Assembly (NCBI GenBank): GCA_016712355.1
Contig: JADJRF010000005.1
Coordinates: 2,046,001 to 2,110,000, forward strand
DNA from: Vampirovibrionales bacterium
GTDB lineage: Bacteria > Cyanobacteriota > Vampirovibrionia > Vampirovibrionales > Vampirovibrionaceae
Direction of reading: 5' to 3'
Length of the DNA: 64,000 nt
Shown: positions 32,846-41,856 of the stretch, piece after piece
Layout of the letters: every line of letters begins with the position of its first letter
Position numbering within the stretch: the first letter of the stretch is position 1
Made by a program: the position numbers and the translations under genes
Notes under the pieces: model-generated
What the model was told of the DNA's origin: nothing
The model's input: only the letters and a program-made list of their open reading frames with translations
Database searches by the model: none

Positions 32846-33265
32846 ATGTACGCAATCGTTGAATTGAACGGAAAACAGTACCAGGTGGAAAAAGGTCGCT
32901 ACATTGTAGTGGACCGTCTTTCCCAAGCGCCGGATGAGATCGTGGCGATCGACAACGTGTTGATGGTCGTCAATGGCGATCAGAGTCTGGTTGGCGCGCC
33001 CTTTGTGTCCGGGGCCCACGCGGTCGGTAAAGTGCTGACGCATTTTCGCGGGCCGAAGGTGCTGGTCTACAAAATGCGCTGCAAAAAAGGCTATCGCCTG
33101 AAAAATGGCCATCGTCAGGAATACACGCGTTTGCAGATCGACGATCTGACGCTGCCGGGCGAAACGTCTTCTTCGGCGAAACCCAAGGCCAAGGCGGCTT
33201 CTAAAAAAGCGGCCGCTCCCGAATCGGAGTCTGAGCAGGCTCCGGCGACTTCAGAGGAATCGTAA
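32846..33265 (+). CDS. rplU: 50S ribosomal protein L21
   Basis: L21 binds 23S rRNA near L20. The first about 103 residues are standard: MYAIVELNGKQYQVEKGRYIVVDRL in shorter form, then VGKVLTHFRGPKVLVYKMRCKKGYRLKNGHRQ and YTRLQIDDL. The remaining about 36 residues are a Lys/Ala/Glu-rich tail (SSAKPKAKAASKKAAAPESE) that most L21 proteins lack. It is the first gene of the rplU-rpmA unit, with a strong promoter and a 3-nt gap before rpmA. Confidence 0.96.
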   Translation: MYAIVELNGKQYQVEKGRYIVVDRLSQAPDEIVAIDNVLMVVNGDQSLVGAPFVSGAHAVGKVLTHFRGPKVLVYKMRCKKGYRLKNGHRQEYTRLQIDDLTLPGETSSSAKPKAKAASKKAAAPESESEQAPATSEES

Positions 33266-33268
33266 GTC

Positions 33269-33526
33269 ATGGCACATAAAAAGGGCGTCGGTTCCACTCG
33301 CAACGGACGCGACAGCGAATCCAAACGTCTGGGCGTCAAGCTCTTTGGCGGTCAACAGGTGCGAGCCGGGGCGATTATCATTCGCCAGCGCGGCACCAAG
33401 TATCATCCGGGCGTCAATGTTGGCGTGGGCCGCGATTATACGCTGTTCGCCCTGACCGATGGGGTCATCGCCTTCAGCAAGGCCCGCGGTTTGACCCGCG
33501 TCAGCGTCGTCCACGGCGTGGCGTAA
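33269..33526 (+). CDS. rpmA: 50S ribosomal protein L27
   Basis: L27 reaches toward the peptidyl-transferase centre with its N-terminal tail. The 85-residue product is typical: AHKKGVGSTRNGRDSESKRLGVK, FGGQQVRAGAIIIRQRGTKYHPG and GRDYTLFALTDGVIAF. The N-terminus starts directly with MAHKKG, so there is no cleavable Firmicutes-type extension. Translation is probably coupled to rplU. A terminator follows. ObgE, commonly the third gene of this cluster, is nearby but on the opposite strand. Confidence 0.97.
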   Translation: MAHKKGVGSTRNGRDSESKRLGVKLFGGQQVRAGAIIIRQRGTKYHPGVNVGVGRDYTLFALTDGVIAFSKARGLTRVSVVHGVA

Positions 33527-33554
33527 ACGCCTCCCCCCCTCCAATTTCTTCTTT

Positions 33555-33588
33555 AAAAAAGCCCTCTCAAAGCAGAGAGGGCTTTTTT
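33555..33588. terminator. Terminator of rplU-rpmA
   Basis: A perfect 14-bp stem AAAAAAGCCCTCTC with GAGAGGGCTTTTTT and a 6-nt loop. It can act on both strands, and so may also end the minus-strand gene at 33649. Confidence 0.9.
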
Positions 33589-33648
33589 GTTGGATGTGTG
33601 ACTTGTATGGGGTCTTGAGTGAGCCTCAGCGAGACACGGCTTAGGCCC

Positions 33649-33906
33649 TTAGGCCGTTACCAGATCCAGCCCATTGGCCGTAACCGGCCTGGGGGTAATC
33701 TTCCCCTTCGCATCCCTGAGAATCACGCCTCTGATGAGATTAACTCCTGGCGCCTGTGGATAATCTTCCAGCACTTCTAAAGGCCGACTGATATCCAGCA
33801 TTTTCTTGGCATAGTGAGTTTCGCTGTCTGTGTCCGGGCGAACGGACAATCCGACGAGAGAACCCGAATAACCAGCGACGTTTCCCGAAAAGCGAATAGA
33901 CGTCAT
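33649..33906 (-). CDS. Small protein with MTSIRFSG start
   Basis: Unknown 85-residue protein. ATG 33906 follows AAAGGA. The N-terminus MTSIRFSGNVAGYSG fits the RFG-type motif shared by other small genes here. A middle beta-rich part includes PGVNLIRGVILRDAKGK. No membrane segment or cysteine is visible. It lies between the ribosomal terminator and obgE, separated from obgE by about 100 nt, and is probably expressed alone. Confidence 0.6.
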   Translation of the reverse strand: MTSIRFSGNVAGYSGSLVGLSVRPDTDSETHYAKKMLDISRPLEVLEDYPQAPGVNLIRGVILRDAKGKITPRPVTANGLDLVTA

Positions 33907-34004
33907 GAGGTAAATCCTTTTATTATCTGGGGGAGAGAGTGGTGTTTTGTGAATAAAATCGCTACCCCCGCCGGAATTACGCTTCCAACGGCGATGACTT
34001 GGGA

Positions 34005-35369
34005 CTATGGCTCTCCACTCTCGGGCTCGGGCTCGTTGGGCGTCGCCGCGCCTTGGGCGATGCCGTCGTCATCGGGCAGATACTCGAAGGTGTGGCCGGC
34101 GATATGCACGGCCTGGCCGGCGCGGATGCCTTCGCGCTCCAGCGCCCGCATGACGCCCATGGCGCGCAGGATGTTCATGGTGCGCATCACGGCAGCGCGG
34201 TTGCGCGGGTCCATAACGCCCATCAGGCGCTCGACTTTGCCGCCGCTGACGTGGAAGGCCTTGCCCTTGCGATGCACCTCAAAGGCGCTGTCATCGTGAT
34301 TGGTCGCCTTGACGTCGACCATCAGCTCCACCACAGCCGTTTCATCCGGCGCAGCGGCGAGCGCCTCAAAGAGCGCCTCCATGAGGGGCTCCAGTCCCTG
34401 ACGCGTCGCAGCGGAAATCACGAAAAGCGGCGCGCCGCCCAATTCCTGGGCAAAGCGCGCGGCCAGCGCATCGGCCTGCTCGGGCGAAACGACGTCGGCC
34501 TTGGTCAGGGCAACCAGTTGCGGTTTTGACGCCAAACGCTCGCTGTAACGAGCCAATTCCGTGCGAATCAAACGATAATTCTGAAGAGGGGCGTCCGAGT
34601 CAGCCGCATCGTCCAGCATGTCGGCGCTCATGTCCACCAGATGCAGCAAGACGCGCGTACGCTCGACGTGACGCAGAAACTCATGCCCCAGACCCGCGCC
34701 TTCGCTGGCTCCTTCAATCAGACCGGGGATATCGGCGACCAGAACCCCATCGCCGTTAGGTTTACGCACAACGCCGAGATTCGGCGTGAGGGTGGTAAAG
34801 GGGTAATCCGCGATTTTAGGCCGCGCCGCGCTGATGACGCTGATCAATGTTGATTTTCCGGCATTGGGCAGGCCAATGAGGCCGACTTCGGCGATTAATT
34901 TCAGTTCAAGATCCAGCGTGCGCGGAATACCGGGCTCGCCGGGCTCGCAGAACTGCGGGGCCTGACGCCGCGAGGATGTAAAGCGCGAATTGCCACGCCC
35001 GCCGCGCCCCCCCGCCGCCACCAGCGCCCGCTGGCCCGGCTCGGTCAGATCCGCCACCGCAAAGCCGCTCTCATGATCACGCACAATCGTCCCACAGGGG
35101 ACTTTGAGGATGAGATCCTCGCCGCCGCGACCATGCATGTTTTTGGGTCTGCCCTTATGCCCGTCCTCAGCGTGAAAAAGCGACTCATAACGAAATTCCA
35201 GCAGCGTATTGAGCGATTCGCTGGCCTCCAGCCAGACATCGCCCCCCTTGCCGCCATCGCCGCCCGCCGGGCCGCCAAACGGCTCGTATTTCTCGCGACG
35301 CCACGCCACCATGCCATCTCCCCCGGCGCCGGATAAAATCTGAATCGTCACTTTGTCGACGAACTGCAT
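34005..35369 (-). CDS. obgE: GTPase ObgE/CgtA
   Basis: Obg is an essential GTPase in 50S assembly and stress control. The 454-residue product has the Gly-rich Obg fold (FVDKVTIQILSGAGGDGMVAWRREK, GGPAGGDGGKGGDVWLEA, GRGNSRFTSS), then a G domain with G1 GLPNAGKST, G3 DIPGLIEGA and a TKAD-type G4 (ALTKADVV), and a C-terminal OCT domain (HRKGKAFHVSGGKVERLM, AGQAVHIAGHTFEYLPDD). ATG 35369 starts the conserved fold; an upstream in-frame start at 35447 would add 26 non-conserved residues. It is transcribed opposite to rplU-rpmA. Confidence 0.96.
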   Translation of the reverse strand: MQFVDKVTIQILSGAGGDGMVAWRREKYEPFGGPAGGDGGKGGDVWLEASESLNTLLEFRYESLFHAEDGHKGRPKNMHGRGGEDLILKVPCGTIVRDHESGFAVADLTEPGQRALVAAGGRGGRGNSRFTSSRRQAPQFCEPGEPGIPRTLDLELKLIAEVGLIGLPNAGKSTLISVISAARPKIADYPFTTLTPNLGVVRKPNGDGVLVADIPGLIEGASEGAGLGHEFLRHVERTRVLLHLVDMSADMLDDAADSDAPLQNYRLIRTELARYSERLASKPQLVALTKADVVSPEQADALAARFAQELGGAPLFVISAATRQGLEPLMEALFEALAAAPDETAVVELMVDVKATNHDDSAFEVHRKGKAFHVSGGKVERLMGVMDPRNRAAVMRTMNILRAMGVMRALEREGIRAGQAVHIAGHTFEYLPDDDGIAQGAATPNEPEPESGEP

Positions 35370-35492
35370 GAAACGTCTCCCAGAGCAGGGGCCAAAAACC
35401 GGCGGGAAAGCGTCTTCAACCGCACGCCCTCCGCCCCCTATGGCCATACTATAATACGGAGACGAGCGCAGTACGAGAGAGGCTTTGCCGAC

Positions 35493-36437
35493 GTGATTTT
35501 TGCCGACCCTTCCCGAGCCCGCACCTGTTTTACCAAAGGCCGCCTGCTACTGGCGTGCGCCGCGCTGGCCACCCTTGGCGCCGTGGCCGTGTCGCTGGCG
35601 CAGGCGCCCCTTCCACAGAAAAATCCGCTTGCAGAGAGTCGACAACAGGCCCCTGCAGACGAGCGCGTCACCCTGTCTGCGCCCAGCGTCAAACAGGGCG
35701 AAAGCCTGCTGATCACGATTCTGCATCCGCGCGCCGACCTGACTGCGGCGAGCGCCTGGCTGGCTGGCGTCAAAACGCCGCTATTTGCCCAGGCAGACGG
35801 CTCGCTGCAAGGGCTCGCCCCGGTGCGCGTGAATCAGAAGCCGGGGCGTTATGCGATTAAAATCCAGAATCCGCGCGGCGAGACGATTTATGAAGACGCC
35901 ATCACCGTCGCCGACGGGCGCTATTCCCGCCAGAATATCGTGACCACGGCCAAAATGGGCGGTCTCCAGCCCGAGCCCGGAGAACTGGAAGCCGTCGGCG
36001 CGCTGAAAACGGCGACCGGCCCCGCGCGGTACTGGCAATTGCCGTTTCTTGCGCCGACGCCCGATTGTATGAATTCCCCCTACGGTAATCTGCGCTATCA
36101 TAACGGCGCATTTACGGGCGAATACCACAAGGGGCTTGATTTACGCGCCCCCCAAGGACGTCCCGTGCGCGCAACGACGGGCGGCGTCGTTAAAATTGCC
36201 CGCTTTTACCGATTACACGGCGGCACTGTCGGGATTGATCACGGGCAAGGGGTCAGTTCGATTTATATTCACCTGTCGAAAATACTGGTCACGCCGGGTC
36301 AGCGCGTCAACGCGGGCGACACCGTGGGACGGGTCGGCGCAACCGGGTTTGCGACCGGGCCGCATCTGCATTGGGGACTGTTTGTGAATGGGCTGCCCGT
36401 TAACCCGCGTCAGTGGGCGTTTTCTCCCGCCTGCTAA
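35493..36437 (+). CDS. Secreted M23/LytM-type peptidase
   Basis: M23 metallopeptidases cut peptidoglycan cross-bridges or activate amidases. The 314 residues begin with a signal-type segment (LLLACAALATLGAVAVSLAQA, about 18-38). A beta-sandwich region follows (LSAPSVKQGESLLITILHPRAD) and then the LytM domain with zinc ligands in YHKGLDL and GPHLHWGLFVNG; IDHGQGVSSIYIHLSKI carries the remaining conserved positions. All catalytic residues appear intact. GTG 35493 is the start used. TATAAT at 35450-35455 is a plausible -10, without a clear -35. Divergent from obgE. Confidence 0.9.
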   Translation: MIFADPSRARTCFTKGRLLLACAALATLGAVAVSLAQAPLPQKNPLAESRQQAPADERVTLSAPSVKQGESLLITILHPRADLTAASAWLAGVKTPLFAQADGSLQGLAPVRVNQKPGRYAIKIQNPRGETIYEDAITVADGRYSRQNIVTTAKMGGLQPEPGELEAVGALKTATGPARYWQLPFLAPTPDCMNSPYGNLRYHNGAFTGEYHKGLDLRAPQGRPVRATTGGVVKIARFYRLHGGTVGIDHGQGVSSIYIHLSKILVTPGQRVNAGDTVGRVGATGFATGPHLHWGLFVNGLPVNPRQWAFSPAC

Positions 36438-36460
36438 CGGCATCTGCCTCCCCGAGAGGC

Positions 36461-36490
36461 AGGCAATTTACGCTTATAATTTGTTTTTAT
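36461..36490 (+). promoter_or_regulatory. Conserved 30-nt upstream element, copy c
   Basis: AGGCAATT, 12 nt, TTGTTTTTAT; here the variable part contains TATAAT (36475-36480). It begins 24 nt after the M23 peptidase stop and 141 nt before the EF-hand gene start. Confidence 0.7.
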
Positions 36491-36601
36491 TTTAATGAGT
36501 AGAATAATCCTCTTTTTGAGTACGAGAAAAGCGTCAGGAGAGAAAAAGCCTAGAGAATTAACCTCATCAGGAGAGAGAGAGAGAAACCAGGAGAGAAGAG
36601 T

Positions 36602-37072
36602 ATGGACGTCAGTAACGTCAGAACGTTTGCCGCAAACGGATTTATCGTGCAGCGCTCCGATCCCGGCGGGGGCGAGCGATCCACGTATCGCCTGTATTGC
36701 CCGGGCGGCGAAACCCCTGGGGCCAGGTCGCAAGTGCCGTTTGACACCCCCACCGAGTTTACCCGAGACGAATGGACGCGCGCCGCCAAAGAAGGCGTCA
36801 CAAATTTCGGCAAGAATGACGCCATTGATTTCGCCGGCCTGACCAAGGCCTGGGGCTCGCCCGTGACAGCCGCGCTGGTCATGTGGAATAACGACAAGAA
36901 TTTTGACGGCAAAATCTCGCTTGAGGAGCGTCAGCAGCGATTTAACGAGTTAGACGTCAACCATGACAACAAACTGGACTTGAGCGAACAGATGCAGGAT
37001 TTGAACCTGTCGATGCCCCTGTGGATGGGCGAACCCAGCGTACGCAACAACCATTTCAACGGATTTTTTTAG
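36602..37072 (+). CDS. EF-hand calcium-binding protein
   Basis: A 156-residue protein with a pair of EF-hands near the C-terminus: NNDKNFDGKISLEE (about 96-109; D-x-N-x-D-G-x-I-x2-E pattern) and LDVNHDNKLDLSEQ (about 117-130). An earlier FGKNDAIDFAGL stretch may be a degenerate third hand. The N-terminus (MDVSNVRTFAANGFIVQR) has no classical signal. AGGAGAGAAGAG precedes ATG 36602. The conserved 30-nt upstream element links it to the beta-roll and graspetide-precursor genes, whose products are also Asp-rich repeat proteins. Calcium binding is inferred from the loop residues. Confidence 0.82.
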   Translation: MDVSNVRTFAANGFIVQRSDPGGGERSTYRLYCPGGETPGARSQVPFDTPTEFTRDEWTRAAKEGVTNFGKNDAIDFAGLTKAWGSPVTAALVMWNNDKNFDGKISLEERQQRFNELDVNHDNKLDLSEQMQDLNLSMPLWMGEPSVRNNHFNGFF

Positions 37073-37114
37073 GGGGATAGGGCTCGCTTGATAAGCGGAG
37101 CCTTTCACTCAAAA

Positions 37115-37158
37115 CCAGAGCCCCCTTCTGCCGAGACAAAAGGGGGCCTGGTGTTTTT
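37115..37158. terminator. Terminator between EF-hand and porin genes
   Basis: Stem CCAG-A-GCCCCCTT pairs with AAGGGGGC-CTGG, then TGTTTTTG on the plus strand. Convergent genes on both sides probably share it. Confidence 0.7.
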
Positions 37159-37188
37159 GAGTTCGTCGTCAGGTCTTGAATGCGTTCG

Positions 37189-39057
37189 TTAGAACAGGAA
37201 GTTCGTACGGACGCCGACAACGGTGGTGAAGCCATTGCCGCCCAGACCTAAACGGTTGAACAGGAATTGCGCGCTCGGCACCACGGAGATGTTATCGGTG
37301 GCCTGCATTTTGTAGTACACCTCAAGCACTTTTTCCATGGAGGTATCGAGACCGCGACCATCGCGAACCGTCGCCGCGGGCGCTCTGTTGGAGCGACCGG
37401 TCGCGCTCAGGCCTTGCTCGTGGAAGTCGACCATGGCGTAACCGACGCCAAGAACGTCTTCATCACGCCAGCCTGGGGCAACGGCGGACATCGGAACGCT
37501 CAAGCCCACACTGAGGGCCTGGCGAACGCCGACGCCGATGCTGTCGCGCAGGAACGCGGTGTTGGCGCCCAGCAACTGGTTCTGGCTATTGAACAGGAAG
37601 TTGCCGTCGGCCGAATTCGCCAGCGTGTAGTTGACGAACGTGCCGATGCCGCCCCACCATTCCTGGTTCATCCCGACGTAGAAGGCGTTGGAGGTATCAC
37701 GCTCAAACACCGTGCGGGTGACAGGGCTGCCGCCCAAGGCTGCGGTCCGGTTGACAGGGCTCAGATCCAGCGAGGCAAGGCTGTTGCCCTGACGCCAGAT
37801 GTGGTAGCCACCGCCGTAGATGCTGCCCGGTTTGGCCCAATCGTCGCCGAGGAAGCTGGTGATGTAGTTTAAACGCGCTTCATAAGACACGTTCATCCCG
37901 TCCATCACGTCGCCCACGTCGATGGAACCGAAGGCGGCCGTCAAATCCAGGTTGGCGCTTTTGCCAAGACCCTGGTGCATTTGATAGGCAATCATCGGCT
38001 GATTGACGTTGACAGCGATACCAGGCGTGTTCACCAGCGAGGTGTTTTGGAACTGGGTCAGTTCGTTGCCGCGGTACGGGCTCTTGTCAAAGAGGAAGCG
38101 CCACGGCACGACGCCGACGTACAGGTCGCCAGTCGTTTCCCAGCCTTCGCCTTCCGGCAGAAGTCCCATCCAGCTGGTCAGCACCGGGATGCCCGACTTG
38201 AAGTTCTGCTTGTAGTAAGCAGATTCCAGGTACAGGTTGCTGCGCGAATTCACGCCGGTGAAATCCGACTGATCGCTGGAGGTGAACAGACCATCGTTGT
38301 TCAGTTTATCGGCATCAGCAGAGATGCGCGAATAACCGGAGTACGACGGGATGCCATCTTGCGTGGCGTTACGGCCAAAGGCCGCCACCAGACGGGTGTA
38401 CAAGTCACCGCGACCGATTTTGGATTCTTCGTTCTCGTCTTTAACCGGGACATCCAGCGCCAGGCGCAGGCGACCCACGGCCGACAGACCATCCAGCACG
38501 CCGGACTGTCTGGAGCCGACGGCGCGAACGTTCTGACGGCTGATATCGCTCAGGACGCCGACGCTGAAATCCCCATGAATCTGGGTTTTTTCCAGCAAGG
38601 TCAGGCGGCTGTCCTGCTCATCGTTTTTCGCTTCGATGGCAGAGGCGCGATCTTCCAGGGACTTCACGCGGCCGTTCAGGGCGTTCAGCTCATTGCGGAA
38701 CTCTTCCTGAAGACGGGCGAGGGTTTGCAGGTCTTTTTTATCGGCTTTCTCGGCGCCGAGGCGGGCGAGATCGCGACCAACCGTTTTCACCAACGCATTG
38801 AGCGCGGCGGCCATTTCCCAACGGGTCGGGAAGCGGTTGCCCCGGAAGGTGCCATCCGGATAACCCTCAATGACGTCGTATTTCTCAACCAGATCACGGA
38901 GAGCTTCAAACGCCCAGTGATTGCGGTTGACGTCCGACAGTTCGTCGACGCTGGTAATGGCGTTCGCCGGCGTCATCGAGCCAATGAACAGCCCGGCAGC
39001 GCCAGACAGGAACACGCTGGCTGCAAGCAGCGCAGGCGTCATTCTTTTTAATGTCAT
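37189..39057 (-). CDS. SLH-domain outer-membrane porin (cyanobacterial OprB/Som type)
   Basis: A 622-residue outer-membrane channel. A signal peptide (LLAASVFLSGAAGLFIGSMTPANA) is followed by one SLH domain (ELSDVNRNHWAFEALRDLVEKY, YPDGTFRGNRFPTRWEMAAALNALV) that anchors to pyruvylated cell-wall polymer. Next comes a coiled coil (LARLQEEFRNELNALNGRVKSLEDRASAIEAKND) and then a beta-barrel of the carbohydrate-selective/iron-uptake porin type, ending in VVGVRTNFLF with a terminal Phe as expected for outer-membrane insertion. This domain order is typical of cyanobacteria and their non-photosynthetic relatives. AGGAG lies 9 nt before ATG 39057. Confidence 0.93.
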   Translation of the reverse strand: MTLKRMTPALLAASVFLSGAAGLFIGSMTPANAITSVDELSDVNRNHWAFEALRDLVEKYDVIEGYPDGTFRGNRFPTRWEMAAALNALVKTVGRDLARLGAEKADKKDLQTLARLQEEFRNELNALNGRVKSLEDRASAIEAKNDEQDSRLTLLEKTQIHGDFSVGVLSDISRQNVRAVGSRQSGVLDGLSAVGRLRLALDVPVKDENEESKIGRGDLYTRLVAAFGRNATQDGIPSYSGYSRISADADKLNNDGLFTSSDQSDFTGVNSRSNLYLESAYYKQNFKSGIPVLTSWMGLLPEGEGWETTGDLYVGVVPWRFLFDKSPYRGNELTQFQNTSLVNTPGIAVNVNQPMIAYQMHQGLGKSANLDLTAAFGSIDVGDVMDGMNVSYEARLNYITSFLGDDWAKPGSIYGGGYHIWRQGNSLASLDLSPVNRTAALGGSPVTRTVFERDTSNAFYVGMNQEWWGGIGTFVNYTLANSADGNFLFNSQNQLLGANTAFLRDSIGVGVRQALSVGLSVPMSAVAPGWRDEDVLGVGYAMVDFHEQGLSATGRSNRAPAATVRDGRGLDTSMEKVLEVYYKMQATDNISVVPSAQFLFNRLGLGGNGFTTVVGVRTNFLF

Positions 39058-39633
39058 GGAACTCAACTCCTAGATTAACTCCTAAATCCTATATATAGGC
39101 TTTACAGGTCTCTCTCCGTATGACGGTCTATCGCTTGTCGGCAGAACCGCCCCTTCGCCGGTGGCTTTCTCCGGCCTTTGAGAAAGCCGGGTTGGCGCGA
39201 TTCCTTTTGAGTGTTACTGCCCAGTGGCTTCCGGTCTGGTCGTCTCCTGGCCAGGCCCGCCTTCAAACCGATCGTCGACTGTTGCCGCGCGATCGCCATA
39301 AAGCACCACACGGATGCGAGATTGCCCCCATTATATGAACAATCCGATGGCGTTTTCAGGAATCTTTGCATAATCTTTATCGAGAAATAATTCAAATTTA
39401 ATCAAAAATAATAAATAAAAATGAAAAAATAGACATAAAAAAAGCGCATTAAATATATTTAAAATAAATATTTATAGTATAAATTTTGCAACATTAGCCC
39501 TCAAGACTTTTCTCATCGGTGAAATCCTCCAGTATGAGGAAGGGAGGCCGCGCCTCAGGCGGATTCGTCGCCATGCAGGGGATGCGGGTGTTGATTCCCG
39601 ATTTTTGAATAAAGATCGTATCCTGAAGACATC
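39058..39633. other. AT-rich divergent region between porin and tgt genes
   Basis: About 575 nt. The stretch 39360-39490 is extremely AT-rich and must hold the porin promoter and probably a long leader, but several -10-like sequences (TATAAA, TATAGT) compete and none can be picked. No gene is seen. Confidence 0.4.
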
Positions 39634-40776
39634 ATGGATCAGCCGCCCTCGTTTGAGTTTCAGTTACAGGCCGCCGTCGCCACGCCTTGGGGAGAGGCGC
39701 GCGCCGCCGCGTTGAGGACGCCTCACGGCGTGATTCACACCCCTGCCTTTATGCCGGTGGGCACCCATGGAGCCGTGAAAGCGCTCACATGGCCGCAACT
39801 TCGAGACACCGGCGCAGAAATCGTTCTGGCGAATGCGTTTCACCTGTATCTCAGGCCCGGACATGAGGCCATCGCCCGCGCAGGCGGCCTGCACGGCTGG
39901 ATGAACTGGCAAGCGCCTATTCTGACCGATTCTGGCGGATTTCAAGCGTTCAGCCTGGCGAAAATCCGTGAAGTTACCGACGATGGCGTCCGGTTTCAGG
40001 ATCCGCGCAATGGGGATACGCATTTTCTCGGTCCCCGCGAGTCGATGGCGATTCAAAACGCGTTGGGCGCGGATATTATCATGGCATTTGACGAATGTCC
40101 GCCCGCCAACGCCTCGCGGGAGTATGTGGCAGCCTCGCTCGACAAGACGCATCGCTGGCTGGCGGCCTGCGTCACCCATCACGCCCGGCCTGCGGAACAG
40201 GCGCTGTTTCCGATTGTTCAGGGCGGGCTGTTTGAGGAATTACGGGCCGAAAGCGCCGTCTTTGCGTCACAGTTTGCGGGCTGTGGCGTCGCCATCGGCG
40301 GGGTAAGCGTGGGAGAATCGCGTGAAGACGTCAATCGCATTGTGGCGCACACGGCGCCCCTGCTGCCGCGCGACAAGGCCCGCTATCTGATGGGCGTCGG
40401 CACGCCTCAAGACTTGCTATGCGCCATCGCGCGCGGCATTGACATGTTTGATTGCGTGATGCCCACCCGGATTGCGCGACATGGGTCATTTTTCAGCGCG
40501 CAAGGCCGCCGTATTCTTAAAAACGCCGAATTTGCCGAAGATCCTGGACCGCTGGAAGCCGGCTGCGATTGCTACACATGTCGCCATCATAGTCGGGCGT
40601 ACGTGCAGCATTTGATTCGCCTGGGCGAGTGGACGGCCTTTACGCTGATTTCGATTCACAACATCGCCTTTCTCGTGCGGCTGGCCCAGGACGCCCGCGC
40701 CGCGATTCTGGCCGGGACGTTCGACGCCTTCTTCGAGCGCCACATGACGGGGTTACGCGACCCGTCATGTGAATAG
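39634..40776 (+). CDS. tgt: Queuine/preQ1 tRNA-guanine transglycosylase
   Basis: Tgt swaps guanine 34 for preQ1 in tRNAs with GUN anticodons. The 380-residue product shows TPAFMPVGTHGAVKAL, VLANAFHLYLRPG, ILTDSGGFQAFSL with the catalytic Asp, FDECPPAN, IVQGGLFEELR, YLMGVGTPQDLL, the nucleophile region FDCVMPTRIARHG and the zinc site CDCYTCRHHSRAYVQHL. All catalytic and zinc residues are intact. It starts a plus-strand run with nadK and rlmH, though gaps near 100 nt suggest separate promoters. Confidence 0.96.
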   Translation: MDQPPSFEFQLQAAVATPWGEARAAALRTPHGVIHTPAFMPVGTHGAVKALTWPQLRDTGAEIVLANAFHLYLRPGHEAIARAGGLHGWMNWQAPILTDSGGFQAFSLAKIREVTDDGVRFQDPRNGDTHFLGPRESMAIQNALGADIIMAFDECPPANASREYVAASLDKTHRWLAACVTHHARPAEQALFPIVQGGLFEELRAESAVFASQFAGCGVAIGGVSVGESREDVNRIVAHTAPLLPRDKARYLMGVGTPQDLLCAIARGIDMFDCVMPTRIARHGSFFSAQGRRILKNAEFAEDPGPLEAGCDCYTCRHHSRAYVQHLIRLGEWTAFTLISIHNIAFLVRLAQDARAAILAGTFDAFFERHMTGLRDPSCE

Positions 40777-40884
40777 GGGCATTGCCCAGACGATATGCGC
40801 CCAGATGCTCTGTTTTGATTGCCTCTGCCTTCAACTACGCTAAGATGAAGGCTTACGGCCACAGCTCAGGGGAGCCCCCATCGC

Positions 40885-41802
40885 GTGAATCCGCCATCGC
40901 CTTTGCGTACGGTGACGATCGTTCATAACGTCGCCACGGATCCTCAATGCGCGGCGCTGAAGACAGCGCAAACGGTTCTGGAACGTCACGGGGTACGCGT
41001 CTGCGTCGCAACAGTCAACGGCTATGAACGACCTGCGCTCACGCCTGATTCTGCGCATCCCGATTTAGCCATTGTTATTGGCGGCGATGGCACCGTGTTA
41101 CGCGCCACGCGCGTCTTTTGCGAGAAGCGCGTGCCGATTGTGGGGATTAATCTGGGCAATCTGGGCTTTCTGGCCCGCATTGATCCCGAACGCGCGCCGG
41201 ATTACCTCGAACGGCTCATCAGCGGCCAATACGCGCTTGAAGAGCGGTTGATGCTGCGCGTCAATACGCCCACGGGCGACGATTGCGAGATTCCCGCGCC
41301 TGCGCGCCCGCATGTCGCCGCCCTGGCGCTGAATGACGCCATGGTAAAAAATGCGAATCCGAGCCAAATGGCCTCGTTTCGTCTCTTTATCAACGAAACG
41401 CCTGTCGCGGCTTACGACGCCGACGGCGTGATTATTGCAACGCCTACAGGCTCAACGGCTTACACGGTCTCCGCCGGAGGACCCGTGATTTCGCCCCAGG
41501 CCGCCGTCCTTGCCATTACGCCGATCTGCCCGCACAGCCTGTCCAACAAGCCGCTTATTGTGCCGTCGGACACGCGCATCCGCATTGAGGCGGCCTCAGA
41601 CAACGCCCGTATGCTACTTGCGCTCGACGGAATGGAAAGCGGCGCGATCGGACCCGGCGAGTCGCTGACCGTCGAAAAAGCGCCCGAACCGATGCGCTTT
41701 GTCGTCTTTGGCCCCAAGGAAGAAGACTTCTACTGGCTTCTGAAAACCAAGCTCCACTGGGCCCGCAACCCCCGCTGGCGTCCCGGCGATTCGGAAGGAT
41801 AG
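40885..41802 (+). CDS. nadK: NAD kinase
   Basis: NadK phosphorylates NAD to NADP. The 305 residues contain the family signatures LAIVIGGDGTVLRATR (GGDGT), PIVGINLGNLGFLARI, the ND pair in ALNDAMVKN, and DGVIIATPTGSTAYTVSAGGPVISP (Gly-rich NAD loop). The C-terminal strands KPLIVPSDTRIRIE and LALDGMESG complete the domain. GTG 40885 is the start used, with AGGGGAG upstream. It is followed after 54 nt by rlmH. Confidence 0.94.
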   Translation: MNPPSPLRTVTIVHNVATDPQCAALKTAQTVLERHGVRVCVATVNGYERPALTPDSAHPDLAIVIGGDGTVLRATRVFCEKRVPIVGINLGNLGFLARIDPERAPDYLERLISGQYALEERLMLRVNTPTGDDCEIPAPARPHVAALALNDAMVKNANPSQMASFRLFINETPVAAYDADGVIIATPTGSTAYTVSAGGPVISPQAAVLAITPICPHSLSNKPLIVPSDTRIRIEAASDNARMLLALDGMESGAIGPGESLTVEKAPEPMRFVVFGPKEEDFYWLLKTKLHWARNPRWRPGDSEG

Positions 41803-41856
41803 GGCGGGCCGCGCGACATGACCCGGATTTTTTCATTAAAACAGGACGCCTAAGGG

